A stretch of 64,000 nucleotides of DNA from Lentibacillus sediminis (GTDB lineage: Bacteria; Bacillota; Bacilli; Bacillales; Amphibacillaceae). Every line of letters starts with the position of its first letter. Within the stretch, counting starts at the first letter, position 1. The DNA lies in NCBI RefSeq assembly GCF_002763455.1, contig NZ_NIXK01000003.1, positions 186,001 through 250,000 on the forward strand, written 5' to 3'. A program made the position numbers and the translations under genes. The notes beneath the pieces were generated by a model. It was not told where the DNA came from. It worked only from the letters and a program-made list of their open reading frames with translations, and did not search any database. Of this stretch, positions 8,211 to 17,230 are shown one piece after another.

Positions 8211-9578
8211 ATGAGTGAACAAGCGCTAACGTATTTAAACGAACATCGGGACAGGCTGCTGGAGAAATTACGTGAATTTTTGTCTATCCCGAGTGTGAGC
8301 ACGGACAGCTCGCATAAAGATGACATTAACAAAGCCGCTGATTTTCTGGTTACATATTTGCAGAATATCGGGTTTGAAGAGGCGATGAAGCAGGACACAG
8401 CCGGCCATCCGCTGGTGTATGCAGAATACAACGGGGCGGGAAAGGATGCGCCTACCGTTTTGTTTTACGGACATTATGACGTCCAACCAGTCGATCCCAT
8501 TAATTTATGGGACAGTGATCCCTTTCAGCCGGAAGTGAGAGACGGCCGGCTTTATGCGCGCGGTTCCAGTGATGATAAAGGGCAGGTGTTTATGCATCTG
8601 GCTGTGTTTGAGGCATATATGAAGACAGAAGGAAAGCTGCCTGTCAATGTAAAAGTATGCATTGAAGGCGAAGAGGAAATCGGCAGTGAAAACCTTTATG
8701 AAATCCTGAATAACAAAAAAGATCAGTTTGCCGCAGATTTTGCTGTGATTTCTGATTCCGGTATGGTTGCCAAAAACCAGCCGACAATTCTTTATGGGCT
8801 TAAAGGCTTTACCGGTGTGGAAATCGAAGTGACCGGACCGGATCATGACCTGCATTCTGGCATCTACGGCGGTGCGATCCGCAACCCAATCATGGCACTC
8901 GGTCATATTTTGACCTCCATGAAAAATGAGGAAGAAGTAGTCACCGTTGATGGATTCTACGACGGAGTAGAACCACTAGGCGATGAAGAACGGAAGCTGA
9001 TCGAAGAAGTGCAGGGGGAAAACTATACGGAAGCCACTGGTGCTCCGGCAACTGCTTCGGAAAAAGGCTATACAGCAAAAGAGCATACTCAAGGAAGGCC
9101 GACATTGGAAGTGAATGGCGTCTTTGGCGGTTATCAGGGTGAGGGCACAAAAACAATTATCCCTTCCACCGCCACAGCCAAAATTACTTGCCGCTTAGTC
9201 CCTGGACAGGACCCGGTCCGCATACAGCAGCTGCTCGAGGATCATGTCAAACAGGTCGCTCCATCCGGGGTAACGGTTGATGTGAAGAAAGAAAAACTTT
9301 CCGCAAAAGCCTATAAAGTGGAGCCGACAAACCCATTGATTACAAAGGCCGCTGACAGTCTGACAGAAGCTTTTGGCAAGGAAACGGTGTATGTACGCAT
9401 GGGCGGTTCAATTCCAGTGGTAGAGTGGATTGAGGCAATTTACAAAATGCCAGTTGTCCTGCTCGGATTTGGCACACCGGAGGACCGGCTGCATTCTCCA
9501 AATGAAAGCTTCCCGCTGGACAGTTTTGATAAAGGCATGGAGACATTGGTTCATTACTGGCAAAAAGTAAACGACTAA
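8211..9578 (+). CDS. M20-family dipeptidase / metallopeptidase
   Basis: 455-residue cytosolic zinc dipeptidase of the M20 family. Visible metal-site motifs: GHYDVQP (His88, with the general Asp90), the bridging Asp in GSSDDKG (about 121), the catalytic Glu pair in IEGEEEIGSE (about 155), and HSGIYGG in the dimerisation-domain hinge. Length and motifs match the carnosinase/CNDP-like dipeptidase group rather than succinyl-diaminopimelate desuccinylase. AAGGAGGAAAT precedes the ATG, and a TAAAAT -10 element with an upstream TG lies at 8181-8186. It is a single-gene unit ended by a strong hairpin. Confidence 0.85.
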   Translation: MSEQALTYLNEHRDRLLEKLREFLSIPSVSTDSSHKDDINKAADFLVTYLQNIGFEEAMKQDTAGHPLVYAEYNGAGKDAPTVLFYGHYDVQPVDPINLWDSDPFQPEVRDGRLYARGSSDDKGQVFMHLAVFEAYMKTEGKLPVNVKVCIEGEEEIGSENLYEILNNKKDQFAADFAVISDSGMVAKNQPTILYGLKGFTGVEIEVTGPDHDLHSGIYGGAIRNPIMALGHILTSMKNEEEVVTVDGFYDGVEPLGDEERKLIEEVQGENYTEATGAPATASEKGYTAKEHTQGRPTLEVNGVFGGYQGEGTKTIIPSTATAKITCRLVPGQDPVRIQQLLEDHVKQVAPSGVTVDVKKEKLSAKAYKVEPTNPLITKAADSLTEAFGKETVYVRMGGSIPVVEWIEAIYKMPVVLLGFGTPEDRLHSPNESFPLDSFDKGMETLVHYWQKVND

Positions 9579-9598
9579 TAGGAAGCCGTTTTTGCACA

Positions 9599-9647
9599 AT
9601 GCGCTTTCTCAGCAGTAAAAAAGCTGCTGGGAAGGCGCATTTTTTTC
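9599..9647 (+). terminator. Terminator after M20 dipeptidase gene
   Basis: Stem ATGCGCTTTCTCAGCAG / CTGCTGGGAAGGCGCAT with a short A-rich loop, followed by seven T. Confidence 0.85.
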
Positions 9648-9724
9648 TGTGAAAAGTGCCCCTCCGTTTCTTTTTATCGAATCTGGGGTATGAATATCTA
9701 AAGAGAAGAAGGGGAGGATGCGTC

Positions 9725-10480
9725 ATGAAATACGCTGTAATAACCGGGGTCTCCAAGGGGCTTGGAGAATCTGTCGCTAAACTGTTTATCGAATCAGGAA
9801 TAGCTGTTATCGGAATTTCCCGAAGCAAAAATAGTAAACTGCCGCAGCTGGCGGAAGAAAATCATACCACCTATACACACTATTCCTGTGACATTTCAGA
9901 TACCGCGGCCTTGGAGGAAACTTATTATGATATGGAAAAAGAAATTTTTTCCGAGGAGCCTTCCGCGGTTTATCTCGTGAATAATGCGGGAGTAGTAGAA
10001 CCTGTGGATCAGGCAGCCAATATCGATTATAAAGATTTGCTTCGTCACGTCCATGTTAACACTGCGGCACCAATGGTATTAACAAATTTATTTCTAAAAA
10101 AAGCAACCGCCGAGGGTGTCCAACTTGTAGGTGCCAATGTTACCTCAGGTGCTGCCAACAGACCGACCTATGGATGGAGCGCTTATTGCAGCACAAAGGC
10201 AAGCATCGATATGTATACACAAACCGTGGCATTGGAGCAGGAGGAGTTAAATACCGGAAATAAAATTATTGCATTCAGCCCGGGGATTATGGATACTGAG
10301 ATGCAAAATAAGCTGCGTTCCAGCACGAAGGAACAGTTTGCCTCAGTAGATACATTTAAAAAATACAAAGAGAATGAAATGTTAAGTGATCCGGATAGCG
10401 TTGGCAGCGTACTCGTAGATATTCTTACCGATGAAGGCATCAAAAGCGGGAATATATATGATGTGAAAGATTATCTCTAA
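9725..10480 (+). CDS. Short-chain dehydrogenase, YueD (benzil reductase)-like
   Basis: NADP-dependent oxidoreductase of the short-chain dehydrogenase family, 251 residues. The nucleotide site TGVSKGLG lies at 7-14, NNAGVVEP in the middle, and the catalytic pair in SAYCSTKAS (Tyr and Lys at about 154 and 158). The segments 'VTSGAANRPTYGWSAYCSTK' and 'FSPGIMDTEMQ' and the C-terminus 'IYDVKDYL' closely follow what I recall of B. subtilis YueD, which reduces benzil to (S)-benzoin; the natural substrate is unknown. Start 9725 is set by a GGGGAGGA site; the longer frame from 9656 has no ribosome-binding site. Confidence 0.8.
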   Translation: MKYAVITGVSKGLGESVAKLFIESGIAVIGISRSKNSKLPQLAEENHTTYTHYSCDISDTAALEETYYDMEKEIFSEEPSAVYLVNNAGVVEPVDQAANIDYKDLLRHVHVNTAAPMVLTNLFLKKATAEGVQLVGANVTSGAANRPTYGWSAYCSTKASIDMYTQTVALEQEELNTGNKIIAFSPGIMDTEMQNKLRSSTKEQFASVDTFKKYKENEMLSDPDSVGSVLVDILTDEGIKSGNIYDVKDYL

Positions 10481-10482
10481 AA

Positions 10483-10676
10483 GGATGTTCAAAAAGTCCG
10501 GTAACAATGACACATCGAATTTCTTCGTTGGCTTGTTTCTCCGTTCCTTGGAAAAGAAAACCACTTTTCCTGCGTGCGAAATCGTCTGCTCATGTATCTA
10601 AATGCATACATTCCGCTACTCGAAACGGCGCCGCGATCTGAACTTCTCGGTCCTTGTTATCCTCCTTTTTGAACAT
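10483..10676. repeat. Second dispersed repeat type with TGTTCAAAAAG inverted ends
   Basis: A 194-base intergenic block bounded by perfect 11-base inverted repeats, TGTTCAAAAAG at 10486-10496 and CTTTTTGAACA at 10665-10675. There is no open frame inside. A partial copy of the left end (TGTTCAAAAAG at 23995-24005) lies after the cation transporter gene. The form is that of a small non-autonomous mobile element or structured RNA; I recall similar sequences in other Bacillaceae but cannot name the family. Confidence 0.7.
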
Positions 10677-10771
10677 GTAATTTAATCTTCCGCGATCTGT
10701 GCTTTTCGCCCATCCCAATTATCCTTGTTTGCATACAGTGTGGTAGGCAGGAAAACAAGGAGGGAAACACA

Positions 10772-10879
10772 ATGGGTGAATTTAACGGAGGCTTTGCGCT
10801 TCTGGTTGTTCTTTTTATCTTGCTGATTATAATTGGCGCATCTTATAACGACAATGGATATGGCGGGGGATATTACTAG
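10772..10879 (+). CDS. YjcZ-family sporulation peptide
   Basis: A 35-residue peptide: a short Gly-rich start (MGEFNGGF), one hydrophobic helix 'ALLVVLFILLIIIGAS', and a Tyr/Gly-rich end (YNDNGYGGGYY). This is the YjcZ/YczM-type layout found in many sporulating Bacillaceae. It has an AAGGAGGG site eight bases before the ATG. A CATACAGT word at 10732-10739 resembles the mother-cell SigE -10 element, although no clear -35 partner was found. The role in the spore is not established for the family beyond expression or presence in spores. Confidence 0.8.
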   Translation: MGEFNGGFALLVVLFILLIIIGASYNDNGYGGGYY

Positions 10880-10928
10880 CAGGATGTTTATTGCTTTACC
10901 GCAAAATTTATAAAATGTGACATAACTC

Positions 10929-10991
10929 CTGCCGCTACGGAAATACATTCCGCTTCCCGCGGAAAGCGAGGGGTATTTCCGCAGCGGCAGG
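10929..10991. repeat. Short palindromic element (internally deleted copy)
   Basis: The block begins 'ccgctacggaaataca' like the element at 45888 and ends 'gaggggtatttccgcagcgg' like the one at 46110, but the whole core is missing, leaving a short hairpin. It looks like a deletion derivative joining the outer ends of a composite unit. It lies between the YjcZ gene and thrB; no other signal was seen in that 250-base gap. Confidence 0.75.
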
Positions 10992-11129
10992 ATAAATGCA
11001 TTTTCTATCAACTATGAGAGTTATGCATGATCAAAAATATAACTAGTCAATGATGCCAATATTGGTAATAAATACAAAGGCATCTTTGCGTGATAATATT
11101 TACATTTTAACAGCAAATTGGCTGCGGTA

Positions 11130-12044
11130 CTATTCCGCAGCCATTTCCATTGAATGGGTTACCTGAACGCCATGCTGGTCAATTTTTAATGGAGTAATTT
11201 GATAGTAAGTGAATCGTTTTGCCATTTTTTCAGCAATATTTTTGCCCTCTTGCTCTGGAGCAAGGGAGATCATTGCCGGGCCTGCTCCACTGATTACTGT
11301 CCCGAATACACCGTTTGCCTTTGCCTGCTTTCTAATATCATGGTAAAACGGGACCAGTTCAGACCGATATGGTTCATGAAATAAATCCTGCTCCATCATT
11401 TTACCTGCCAGTTTATAATCCCTGGATATGAAAGAAGCAATCAAGAGGTTGCTTACACTACTTGCAGCAGTTGCTGATTTTCTGGAAAAATTGTCCGGAA
11501 GCACCTTTCTTGCCGCTTCTGTTTTCAACTCGAATGCAGGTATATATGCGACGACATCCATATGGGGCAAGGGCAGTTTAACCCAGTCGATTTCATCCCC
11601 GAACGTTTGTGAGGTTACGGTAAATCCCCCGAAGAGGGCTGGTGCTATATTGTCGGGATGCCCCTCTATTTCGGTGCCATAAACCAGCTTCTCTTCCGGG
11701 GATAAAGCAAGGTTACATGCCTGGTTGGCTATTTCAATTCCTGCCAGAACTGCCGAGGCGCTGCTGCCAAATCCGCGGGCCAATGGAATATCACTTTTTA
11801 CAACCATTCTAATCGGGGGCAGATCAAGCCCGTGCCGTCCAGCAGTTTTCTTGGCAATTTGATAAATGAGATGGTCTTCATAATGAATATCAGCCGGCAA
11901 AAATGGGGACTGATTGACAATCTCCCATTTTTCAGCTTCCGCAACTTCCAAGGTTAAATAAAGATCCAAAGCGATACCTGCCGAGTCAAAGGCAGGTCCC
12001 AGGTTGGCCGAGCTTGCGGGAATGGAGACCGTGAATTTCTTCAT
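11130..12044 (-). CDS. thrB: Homoserine kinase ThrB
   Basis: GHMP-family kinase that phosphorylates L-homoserine with ATP in threonine synthesis. The 304-residue product shows the N-terminal substrate motif '[18 protein letters not shown]' and the ATP loop '[12 protein letters not shown]' typical of GHMP kinases. The ATG overlaps the thrC stop (ATGA), so the two are translationally coupled. It is the last gene of hom-thrC-thrB on the minus strand. Confidence 0.95.
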   Translation of the reverse strand: MKKFTVSIPASSANLGPAFDSAGIALDLYLTLEVAEAEKWEIVNQSPFLPADIHYEDHLIYQIAKKTAGRHGLDLPPIRMVVKSDIPLARGFGSSASAVLAGIEIANQACNLALSPEEKLVYGTEIEGHPDNIAPALFGGFTVTSQTFGDEIDWVKLPLPHMDVVAYIPAFELKTEAARKVLPDNFSRKSATAASSVSNLLIASFISRDYKLAGKMMEQDLFHEPYRSELVPFYHDIRKQAKANGVFGTVISGAGPAMISLAPEQEGKNIAEKMAKRFTYYQITPLKIDQHGVQVTHSMEMAAE

Positions 12045-13102
12045 ATTGTCACCTTATTCCTCAAATACTCCAGCACTGCTTGTTCGTCATTTGGCAGCGA
12101 TACCGGGTCTACCTCCACTTGTTCTATCGCAGTTTGCGGGTCTTTTAGCCCGTTTCCGGTAAGTACTGCTGCGACTTTGCTGCCTTTTTTGATTGTTCCA
12201 TTTTTTACTTGCTTGACCAGGCCGGCAATGGAGGCACAGGAACCTGGCTCTGCAAAAACACCTTCTTTTTTAGCCAGAAGTTGCTGGGCTTTAAGGATTT
12301 CTTCATCAGACACGGCATGGATTTGGCCGTTTGATTCATCTCTTGCCTTTACTGCGAGTTCCCAGCTTGCCGGGTTGCCAATCCGAATTGCTGTCGCAAC
12401 AGTTTCCGGATTTGGAAATACTTTGTTGTTTACAATGGCGGCAGCTCCTTCGGCTTCGAAACCGAACATTTGCGGAAGCCCTGTTTGCTTCTTGTCATGG
12501 TATTCTTTGAATCCTTTCCAGTAGGCACTGATATTTCCGGCGTTTCCAACTGGGATAGCGAGAACGTCAGGGGCGGTGCCCAGCTGTTCGACTACTTCAA
12601 AAGCTGCTGTTTTTTGCCCTTCCAGGCGATATGGGTTCACAGAATTGACCAGGGTGACATCTGATTCTTCACTTAACTTTCTAACGATTTTCAAGGCTTC
12701 ATCGAAGTTGCGGTCAATTTCCACAATTTCCGCGCCATACATCATCGCCTGGGCAAGTTTTCCAAGGGCGATTTTTCCTTTTGGAATAACGATAATGGTG
12801 TTTAGGCCTGCTTTAGAAGCATAGGCGGATGCTGAAGCAGAGGTATTGCCAGTGGAAGCACAGATCACGGACTTGCTTCCTTCTTCCGCTGCTTTAGCAA
12901 CTGCCAGCACCATCCCCCTGTCTTTGAAAGAACCAGTCGGGTTATTCCCTTCTACTTTTCCGTATAGTTCAACCCCTAACATTTCTGATAACGATTCGAA
13001 AGGAATCAAGGGTGTATTCCCTTCATGAAGCGTAAGCGCTGGTGTTTCGTCCGTTACGGGAAGGTATGATTTATAGTGTTTCAGTAGTCCTGGCCATTTC
13101 AA
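12041..13102 (-). CDS. thrC: Threonine synthase ThrC
   Basis: PLP enzyme that converts O-phosphohomoserine to threonine. The Schiff-base lysine lies in [10 protein letters not shown], and the family signatures [28 protein letters not shown] and LTGNGLKD are present. The outermost ATG (13111) abuts its AAGGAG site with no spacing, whereas the in-frame TTG at 13102 has nine bases and gives a start KWPGLLKHY that lines up with B. subtilis ThrC, so TTG is preferred. The start lies inside the end of hom (overlap about 32 bases). It is the middle gene of the threonine operon. Confidence 0.93.
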   Translation of the reverse strand: MKWPGLLKHYKSYLPVTDETPALTLHEGNTPLIPFESLSEMLGVELYGKVEGNNPTGSFKDRGMVLAVAKAAEEGSKSVICASTGNTSASASAYASKAGLNTIIVIPKGKIALGKLAQAMMYGAEIVEIDRNFDEALKIVRKLSEESDVTLVNSVNPYRLEGQKTAAFEVVEQLGTAPDVLAIPVGNAGNISAYWKGFKEYHDKKQTGLPQMFGFEAEGAAAIVNNKVFPNPETVATAIRIGNPASWELAVKARDESNGQIHAVSDEEILKAQQLLAKKEGVFAEPGSCASIAGLVKQVKNGTIKKGSKVAAVLTGNGLKDPQTAIEQVEVDPVSLPNDEQAVLEYLRNKVTI

Positions 13103-14399
13103 TGTTGCCATCTCCTTCCGCTTTATAATAACTTTTTATGTCAATGACTTCATTCAGGTTTTTTAATTCATTTAATGCGGTATGGAAGTTCTCCAACGAT
13201 GTCTGATGTGTCGTAAAAATGATTTCCGCTAATTCGTTCTTTTTCACAGGTGTTTGCAAAATCCGATTGAAACTGATATCAAACTCATGAAACAAGCTGG
13301 AAATGGTTGATAATACGCCGGCCTGATCTTTTACATGGAGCCGGACATAGTACTGCCCAAAGCGCTTTGCAGGTGTTTTCAGTTTCTTTTTAAAATGAGG
13401 CTCGGTGAATTGATTGCCGGTGACACCCAAACGCAGATTTTTAATGACGGTGACCACATCGGATGTGACGGCAGTGGCAGTCGGCAGGCTTCCGGCTCCT
13501 GGTCCGTAGAACATCGTCTCTCCAACGGCTTCACCATATACATAGACAGCATTGTACTCATTTTTCACATCAGCCAGCGGATGCTCCTTGGAAAGCAATG
13601 TCGGCTGTACGTTGACTTCCAGCTGATGATCGTCAAAGTTTGCATAACCGATAAGTTTCATTGTGTATCCGAGTTTATCACCATACTGCAAATCTTCCAA
13701 TTCGATCCCGTTTATCCCCGTGACTTCCACATCTGTCAAATCGATGTCTGTTGAGAATGCCAAACGTCCCAAGATCGCCATTTTCCTGGCAGCATCAAGC
13801 CCCTCTACATCGTAGGTAGGATCTGCCTCTGCAAACCCTAACTCCTGTGCTTCCTTCAGGGCACTTTCATAGCTGACGCCTTCATTATTCATTTTTGTTA
13901 ATATATAATTTGTTGTCCCATTCACAATTCCCATCACTTGCTGGATATGGTCAGAGGCAAGCCCGTCAGTGATTCCTCTTAAAATCGGTATTCCACCGGC
14001 AACACTTGCTTCATAATAAAAATCACATTTATTGCGGGTAGCAGCTTCCTGAAGCTCTGGTCCATGTAAAGCAACTAAATCCTTATTCGCTGTAATGACA
14101 TGTTTTTTCGCTGAAAATGCCTTTAAAATATATTCCCGAGCTTCCTCAATGCCGCCCATCACTTCAACGATCACATCAATGTCCGGGTCATTTAAAACGT
14201 CCCAAGGGTTGGTTGTTAGAAACGTTTTCTCTAAATCAACATCACGCGCTTTTTCCGGATTCCGAACTAGTACACTTTTTACATGTACGCTCGTTCCAAG
14301 CTGGTGTACCAGCTTTTCCTGATGGTCTTCAATCAGTTTAATGACACCTGAACCGACAACTCCCAGACCAAGGAGGCCGATTGACACATTGTTTCCCAC
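13071..14399 (-). CDS. hom: Homoserine dehydrogenase Hom
   Basis: NAD(P)H-dependent reduction of aspartate semialdehyde to homoserine, the branch point to threonine and methionine. The 442-residue protein has the dinucleotide fold [11 protein letters not shown] at about 8-18, the central catalytic domain with [12 protein letters not shown] and [11 protein letters not shown], and a C-terminal ACT domain (about 350-430, '[20 protein letters not shown]') that usually mediates threonine feedback. It is first in the operon. A cre-like word lies about 95 bases upstream on the minus strand. No T-box was found in the leader. Confidence 0.95.
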   Translation of the reverse strand: MGNNVSIGLLGLGVVGSGVIKLIEDHQEKLVHQLGTSVHVKSVLVRNPEKARDVDLEKTFLTTNPWDVLNDPDIDVIVEVMGGIEEAREYILKAFSAKKHVITANKDLVALHGPELQEAATRNKCDFYYEASVAGGIPILRGITDGLASDHIQQVMGIVNGTTNYILTKMNNEGVSYESALKEAQELGFAEADPTYDVEGLDAARKMAILGRLAFSTDIDLTDVEVTGINGIELEDLQYGDKLGYTMKLIGYANFDDHQLEVNVQPTLLSKEHPLADVKNEYNAVYVYGEAVGETMFYGPGAGSLPTATAVTSDVVTVIKNLRLGVTGNQFTEPHFKKKLKTPAKRFGQYYVRLHVKDQAGVLSTISSLFHEFDISFNRILQTPVKKNELAEIIFTTHQTSLENFHTALNELKNLNEVIDIKSYYKAEGDGNIEMARTTETL

Positions 14400-14717
14400 A
14401 TGATCACCTCAAATATTCCTGTAAATTAGTATATTTCATTTATTTAAACACGAATAAAAGTCTATATCAATAGCGAATTTTTGAACTATTTTTATAAAAC
14501 GCTTACATAATGAATGAATTAACCAAAAACTGGAGTAATTAATAAATTAATGATAAATGAACGTCAAGAAGGGTTCTTTTTTTATTTCGCTTTCAAATAA
14601 TGAGAGGGGATTTGAGGATGATGATGCCTGTTTTTATTTCTCTAGATACCACAGTATAGCAGAAATTGGCTTACTAATTACTTTATATCCCTTAAAACCA
14701 TCAAAACTTACGAAAAG
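14400..14717. other. Intergenic leader of hom; nothing else supported
   Basis: An AT-rich gap between hom and the ABC permease gene. A TATACT word near 14430 on the minus strand could be the hom -10 element, and TTGATA with TTAAAT is an alternative promoter pair. The plus-strand frame from 14557 to 14805 has no ribosome-binding site, runs into the permease gene and is not accepted as a gene. Confidence 0.4.
14494..14507. promoter_or_regulatory. cre-like (CcpA) site upstream of hom
   Basis: TGTAAGCGTTTTAT on the minus strand agrees with the cre consensus TGWNANCGNTNWCA except at the last two positions. The same 14 bases occur next to msmX at 29063-29076. Weak evidence, as the right half is off-consensus. 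Confidence 0.3.
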
Positions 14718-14752
14718 AAAAATTGCAGCGGACGGAACCCCGCTGCAATTTT
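14718..14752 (-). terminator. Terminator after ABC permease gene
   Basis: Stem AAAATTGCAGCGG / CCGCTGCAATTTT with a seven-base loop, followed on the minus strand by T-rich sequence just past the permease stop codon. Confidence 0.8.
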
Positions 14753-14753
14753 C

Positions 14754-16397
14754 TTATATCTGCTGCTGCCAGTTTGTATTGATTTTTTTGCGGAGCAGTT
14801 GGTGAATAATCAATATGGAGATTGCCAGAATTACCAGCAGTACTAGGGAAGTGACGTACAACCCCTCAACAGCATTTACTCTCCACAGAACAAGAACAAT
14901 CAGACCAAATGGCCCGGCTGTAATGAGCAGTGAGAGCAGGCTGGTGATTCTCCATTTAAAGACTTCCTGTTCATCGGTCCAATTCAGTTTCGGATCAAGA
15001 AAGTCAAGATATGTCCCGACAGCGCTGGTGAACCAGCTGGCAAGCAGCACAACCAGCAGCCAGGCGAGCAATGTACCCACAGGCAGCTGCAAAAAGAATA
15101 CAAAAATAAACAGAGCGAGCAAAACCGTAAACAGATTGATCACCCAGGCGGCGGCAATTTTGCTGAAAAAGTACTGAGCCGGCTTTAGTGGCAAAAATAA
15201 ATTGGCATGCCAGTTTTTTCCTTCACGGGAAACAGAAGAAATCGCAGTCCCATTGGATCCCATAATAAATACCGTTGCGATAAATAAAAGCAATATGGTT
15301 TGTTTTCCGGAAAAGCCGCCGAGCAGACCGGAAAAGGAGTTGTTTTCGAAATCAAGCATTAGAATAATGACGATAAAGACCGGACCAAACAGACTCTGGA
15401 CGACACACTGCATTAAAAAGGCGGGTGTCCGGAAAATAATACGCAGTTCCTTTTGCAGATAAGAAAGCCAGACAGGTCTTGCCGAAATTTTCTTTTGGAC
15501 TTTCTTCGATGCGGTTGGCCGCTTGTTCCCTGATCCCGTACCAAGCAGCCCTTTTAAATAAAGCAGTTGGCCCATCCAGAGAAACAAAACAAGGGCAGCA
15601 GCACTCATTGCAATCATCCCGGCAAAGGAAAGGATCCCGGTCAGGGACAGCGGATTAGACAGTGCCAGGGTACTGATATAAGCAGGCGGATAATAGATGG
15701 TCAGCATCCGCAAAAGGCCGTCACCCTCCTGAAGGGAAAGCGCCACATTCTCAACCAGCCCGTCCGTGTCTGTATTCAGCCGAATAAGCACATTAATAAA
15801 AATAATGAACAGCAGGGACAGTATGCCGCCCGCCACCTTGGAGCGATCCTTGTTCTTGGATATATTGACAAACCGCATCACCGGCATCAAAAGAAGCGAT
15901 GCAATTGTAAACGGAATGAGCGGAAGCAGCAGAAAAACCGGGATGCCATATAAAAAATAAAGAAAAGAGGCATCACTTGCCAAGCCGTAAAAATAAAACA
16001 CCGGCAAGAATACCGCTCCTGCTGTCAGGTATAAATACAAAAATGGGTTCGCCGCCTTTGCCAGTAAAAGCTGGTAAGGCTGAAGCGGAAGCGGAATAAA
16101 TGATTGAATGTCTTCCGCGAAATAGAATGAGTTGATCACGGTGACGAGACTGATCATAAACAGCAGAATATGCAGGCCGAGAAGCAGCATTCCGAGAATC
16201 AGGGACTCCTGATTAGCAGGGGCGAGCACCTCATACATCGCGGTGACGAGCATCTGAATGGCCGGAATCAGGATGAACAGCACAGGAAGCAGGAATATCC
16301 CGGCAACAACATACAGCCAAATTTGTGATTGGCTGGTTCCTGCTTTGGAATACTGCATTTTCAGCATGGTTTTAACAAGCAGCCATGTCTTATTCAT
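14754..16397 (-). CDS. ABC exporter permease, large ABC-2-like membrane protein
   Basis: 547-residue integral membrane protein with about a dozen hydrophobic segments in two blocks, separated near residues 290-320 by a basic hydrophilic linker (GSGNKRPTASKKVQKK). The pattern fits the 'putative ABC exporter' permeases paired with CcmA-type ATPases in bacilli (YthQ-like). Its start overlaps the ATPase stop by eight bases, so the two form one transporter. The substrate is unknown; the family includes peptide, lipid and drug exporters, and nothing nearby hints at a choice. Confidence 0.75.
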   Translation of the reverse strand: MNKTWLLVKTMLKMQYSKAGTSQSQIWLYVVAGIFLLPVLFILIPAIQMLVTAMYEVLAPANQESLILGMLLLGLHILLFMISLVTVINSFYFAEDIQSFIPLPLQPYQLLLAKAANPFLYLYLTAGAVFLPVFYFYGLASDASFLYFLYGIPVFLLLPLIPFTIASLLLMPVMRFVNISKNKDRSKVAGGILSLLFIIFINVLIRLNTDTDGLVENVALSLQEGDGLLRMLTIYYPPAYISTLALSNPLSLTGILSFAGMIAMSAAALVLFLWMGQLLYLKGLLGTGSGNKRPTASKKVQKKISARPVWLSYLQKELRIIFRTPAFLMQCVVQSLFGPVFIVIILMLDFENNSFSGLLGGFSGKQTILLLFIATVFIMGSNGTAISSVSREGKNWHANLFLPLKPAQYFFSKIAAAWVINLFTVLLALFIFVFFLQLPVGTLLAWLLVVLLASWFTSAVGTYLDFLDPKLNWTDEQEVFKWRITSLLSLLITAGPFGLIVLVLWRVNAVEGLYVTSLVLLVILAISILIIHQLLRKKINTNWQQQI

Positions 16398-17121
16398 CGC
16401 TGGTCAGCTCCAAAAAGACATTTTCAAGTGACTGGTCGGACTGGTATTTTTCCCGGAGTTCCTCTATGGTTCCGTAAAAAATCAGCTTACCCTTATTAAC
16501 GATCGCCACTTCATCACATAATTGCTCAACGACTTCCAGCCCGTGACTGGAAAAAAAGACGGTATTGCCGTTATCCGCATGTTCGCGCATCATTTCTTTT
16601 AGCATATAAGACGACTTTGGATCCAGCCCCGTCAGTGGTTCATCCAAAATCCAAATCGCCGGGTCATGCAGCAGAACACCGGTGACAATTATTTTTTGCC
16701 GCATACCATGTGAATAGGTCTGAATATGATCGTTCAGCGCATCATAGATATTAAATTGTTTCGTCAGCTGTTCAATTCTTGTTTGCCTTAACTCTTTCGG
16801 AACATCAAAGATATCGCCAATTAAATTGAGGTATTCCATTCCTTTAAGGCGAAGAAACATATCCGGTGCATCCGGGACATAGCCAAAAATCTTCTTGGCA
16901 GCGATTGGCTCTTTTGCAATGTCACGGCCATTAAGGGTAATAGAACCCTCATCTATCGGCAAAATCCCTGTCATCATTTTAATCGTCGTTGCTTTGCCTG
17001 CTCCATTCGGTCCTAAAAAGCCAACAATTTTCCCATCCGGCACGGTCAGATTTAAGGTATCGATCGCTTTATTCCTGCTTGGAAAGTTTTTCGATACATC
17101 ATGAATTTCGATCAATTGCAA
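16390..17121 (-). CDS. ABC transporter ATP-binding protein with altered Walker A
   Basis: 243-residue ATPase of the CcmA/ABC-2 exporter type. Walker A is GPNGAGKAT at 37-45: the Ser/Thr after the invariant lysine, which ligates Mg2+, is Ala44. The remaining motifs look intact: Q-loop region near 'FGYVPDAPDMF', signature YSHGMRQK, Walker B IWILDEPLTGLD, and switch His in FFSSHG. It is paired with the large permease encoded just downstream. The change may lower ATPase activity or be tolerated in this group; the DNA reads unambiguously GCA at that codon. Function as an exporter ATPase is secure only at family level. Confidence 0.85.
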   Translation of the reverse strand: MQLIEIHDVSKNFPSRNKAIDTLNLTVPDGKIVGFLGPNGAGKATTIKMMTGILPIDEGSITLNGRDIAKEPIAAKKIFGYVPDAPDMFLRLKGMEYLNLIGDIFDVPKELRQTRIEQLTKQFNIYDALNDHIQTYSHGMRQKIIVTGVLLHDPAIWILDEPLTGLDPKSSYMLKEMMREHADNGNTVFFSSHGLEVVEQLCDEVAIVNKGKLIFYGTIEELREKYQSDQSLENVFLELTSDE

Positions 17122-17230
17122 TTCCCCCCTAGCACTGAAAACACTCTTGTTTTATGGTACAATTTATGTGTATCTATGTATTTTTGCAAGTATGTCACCA
17201 GTTTAACATAAAAGACGGGGTGATTTGACA

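Noticed and set aside
13103-13111. ATG 13111 as thrC start
   Set aside because: It directly abuts the AAGGAG site; TTG 13102 has proper spacing and matches the family N-terminus better.
14557-14805. Plus-strand 82-residue frame between hom and the ABC permease gene
   Set aside because: It has no ribosome-binding site, crosses the permease terminator and runs antisense into the permease gene.
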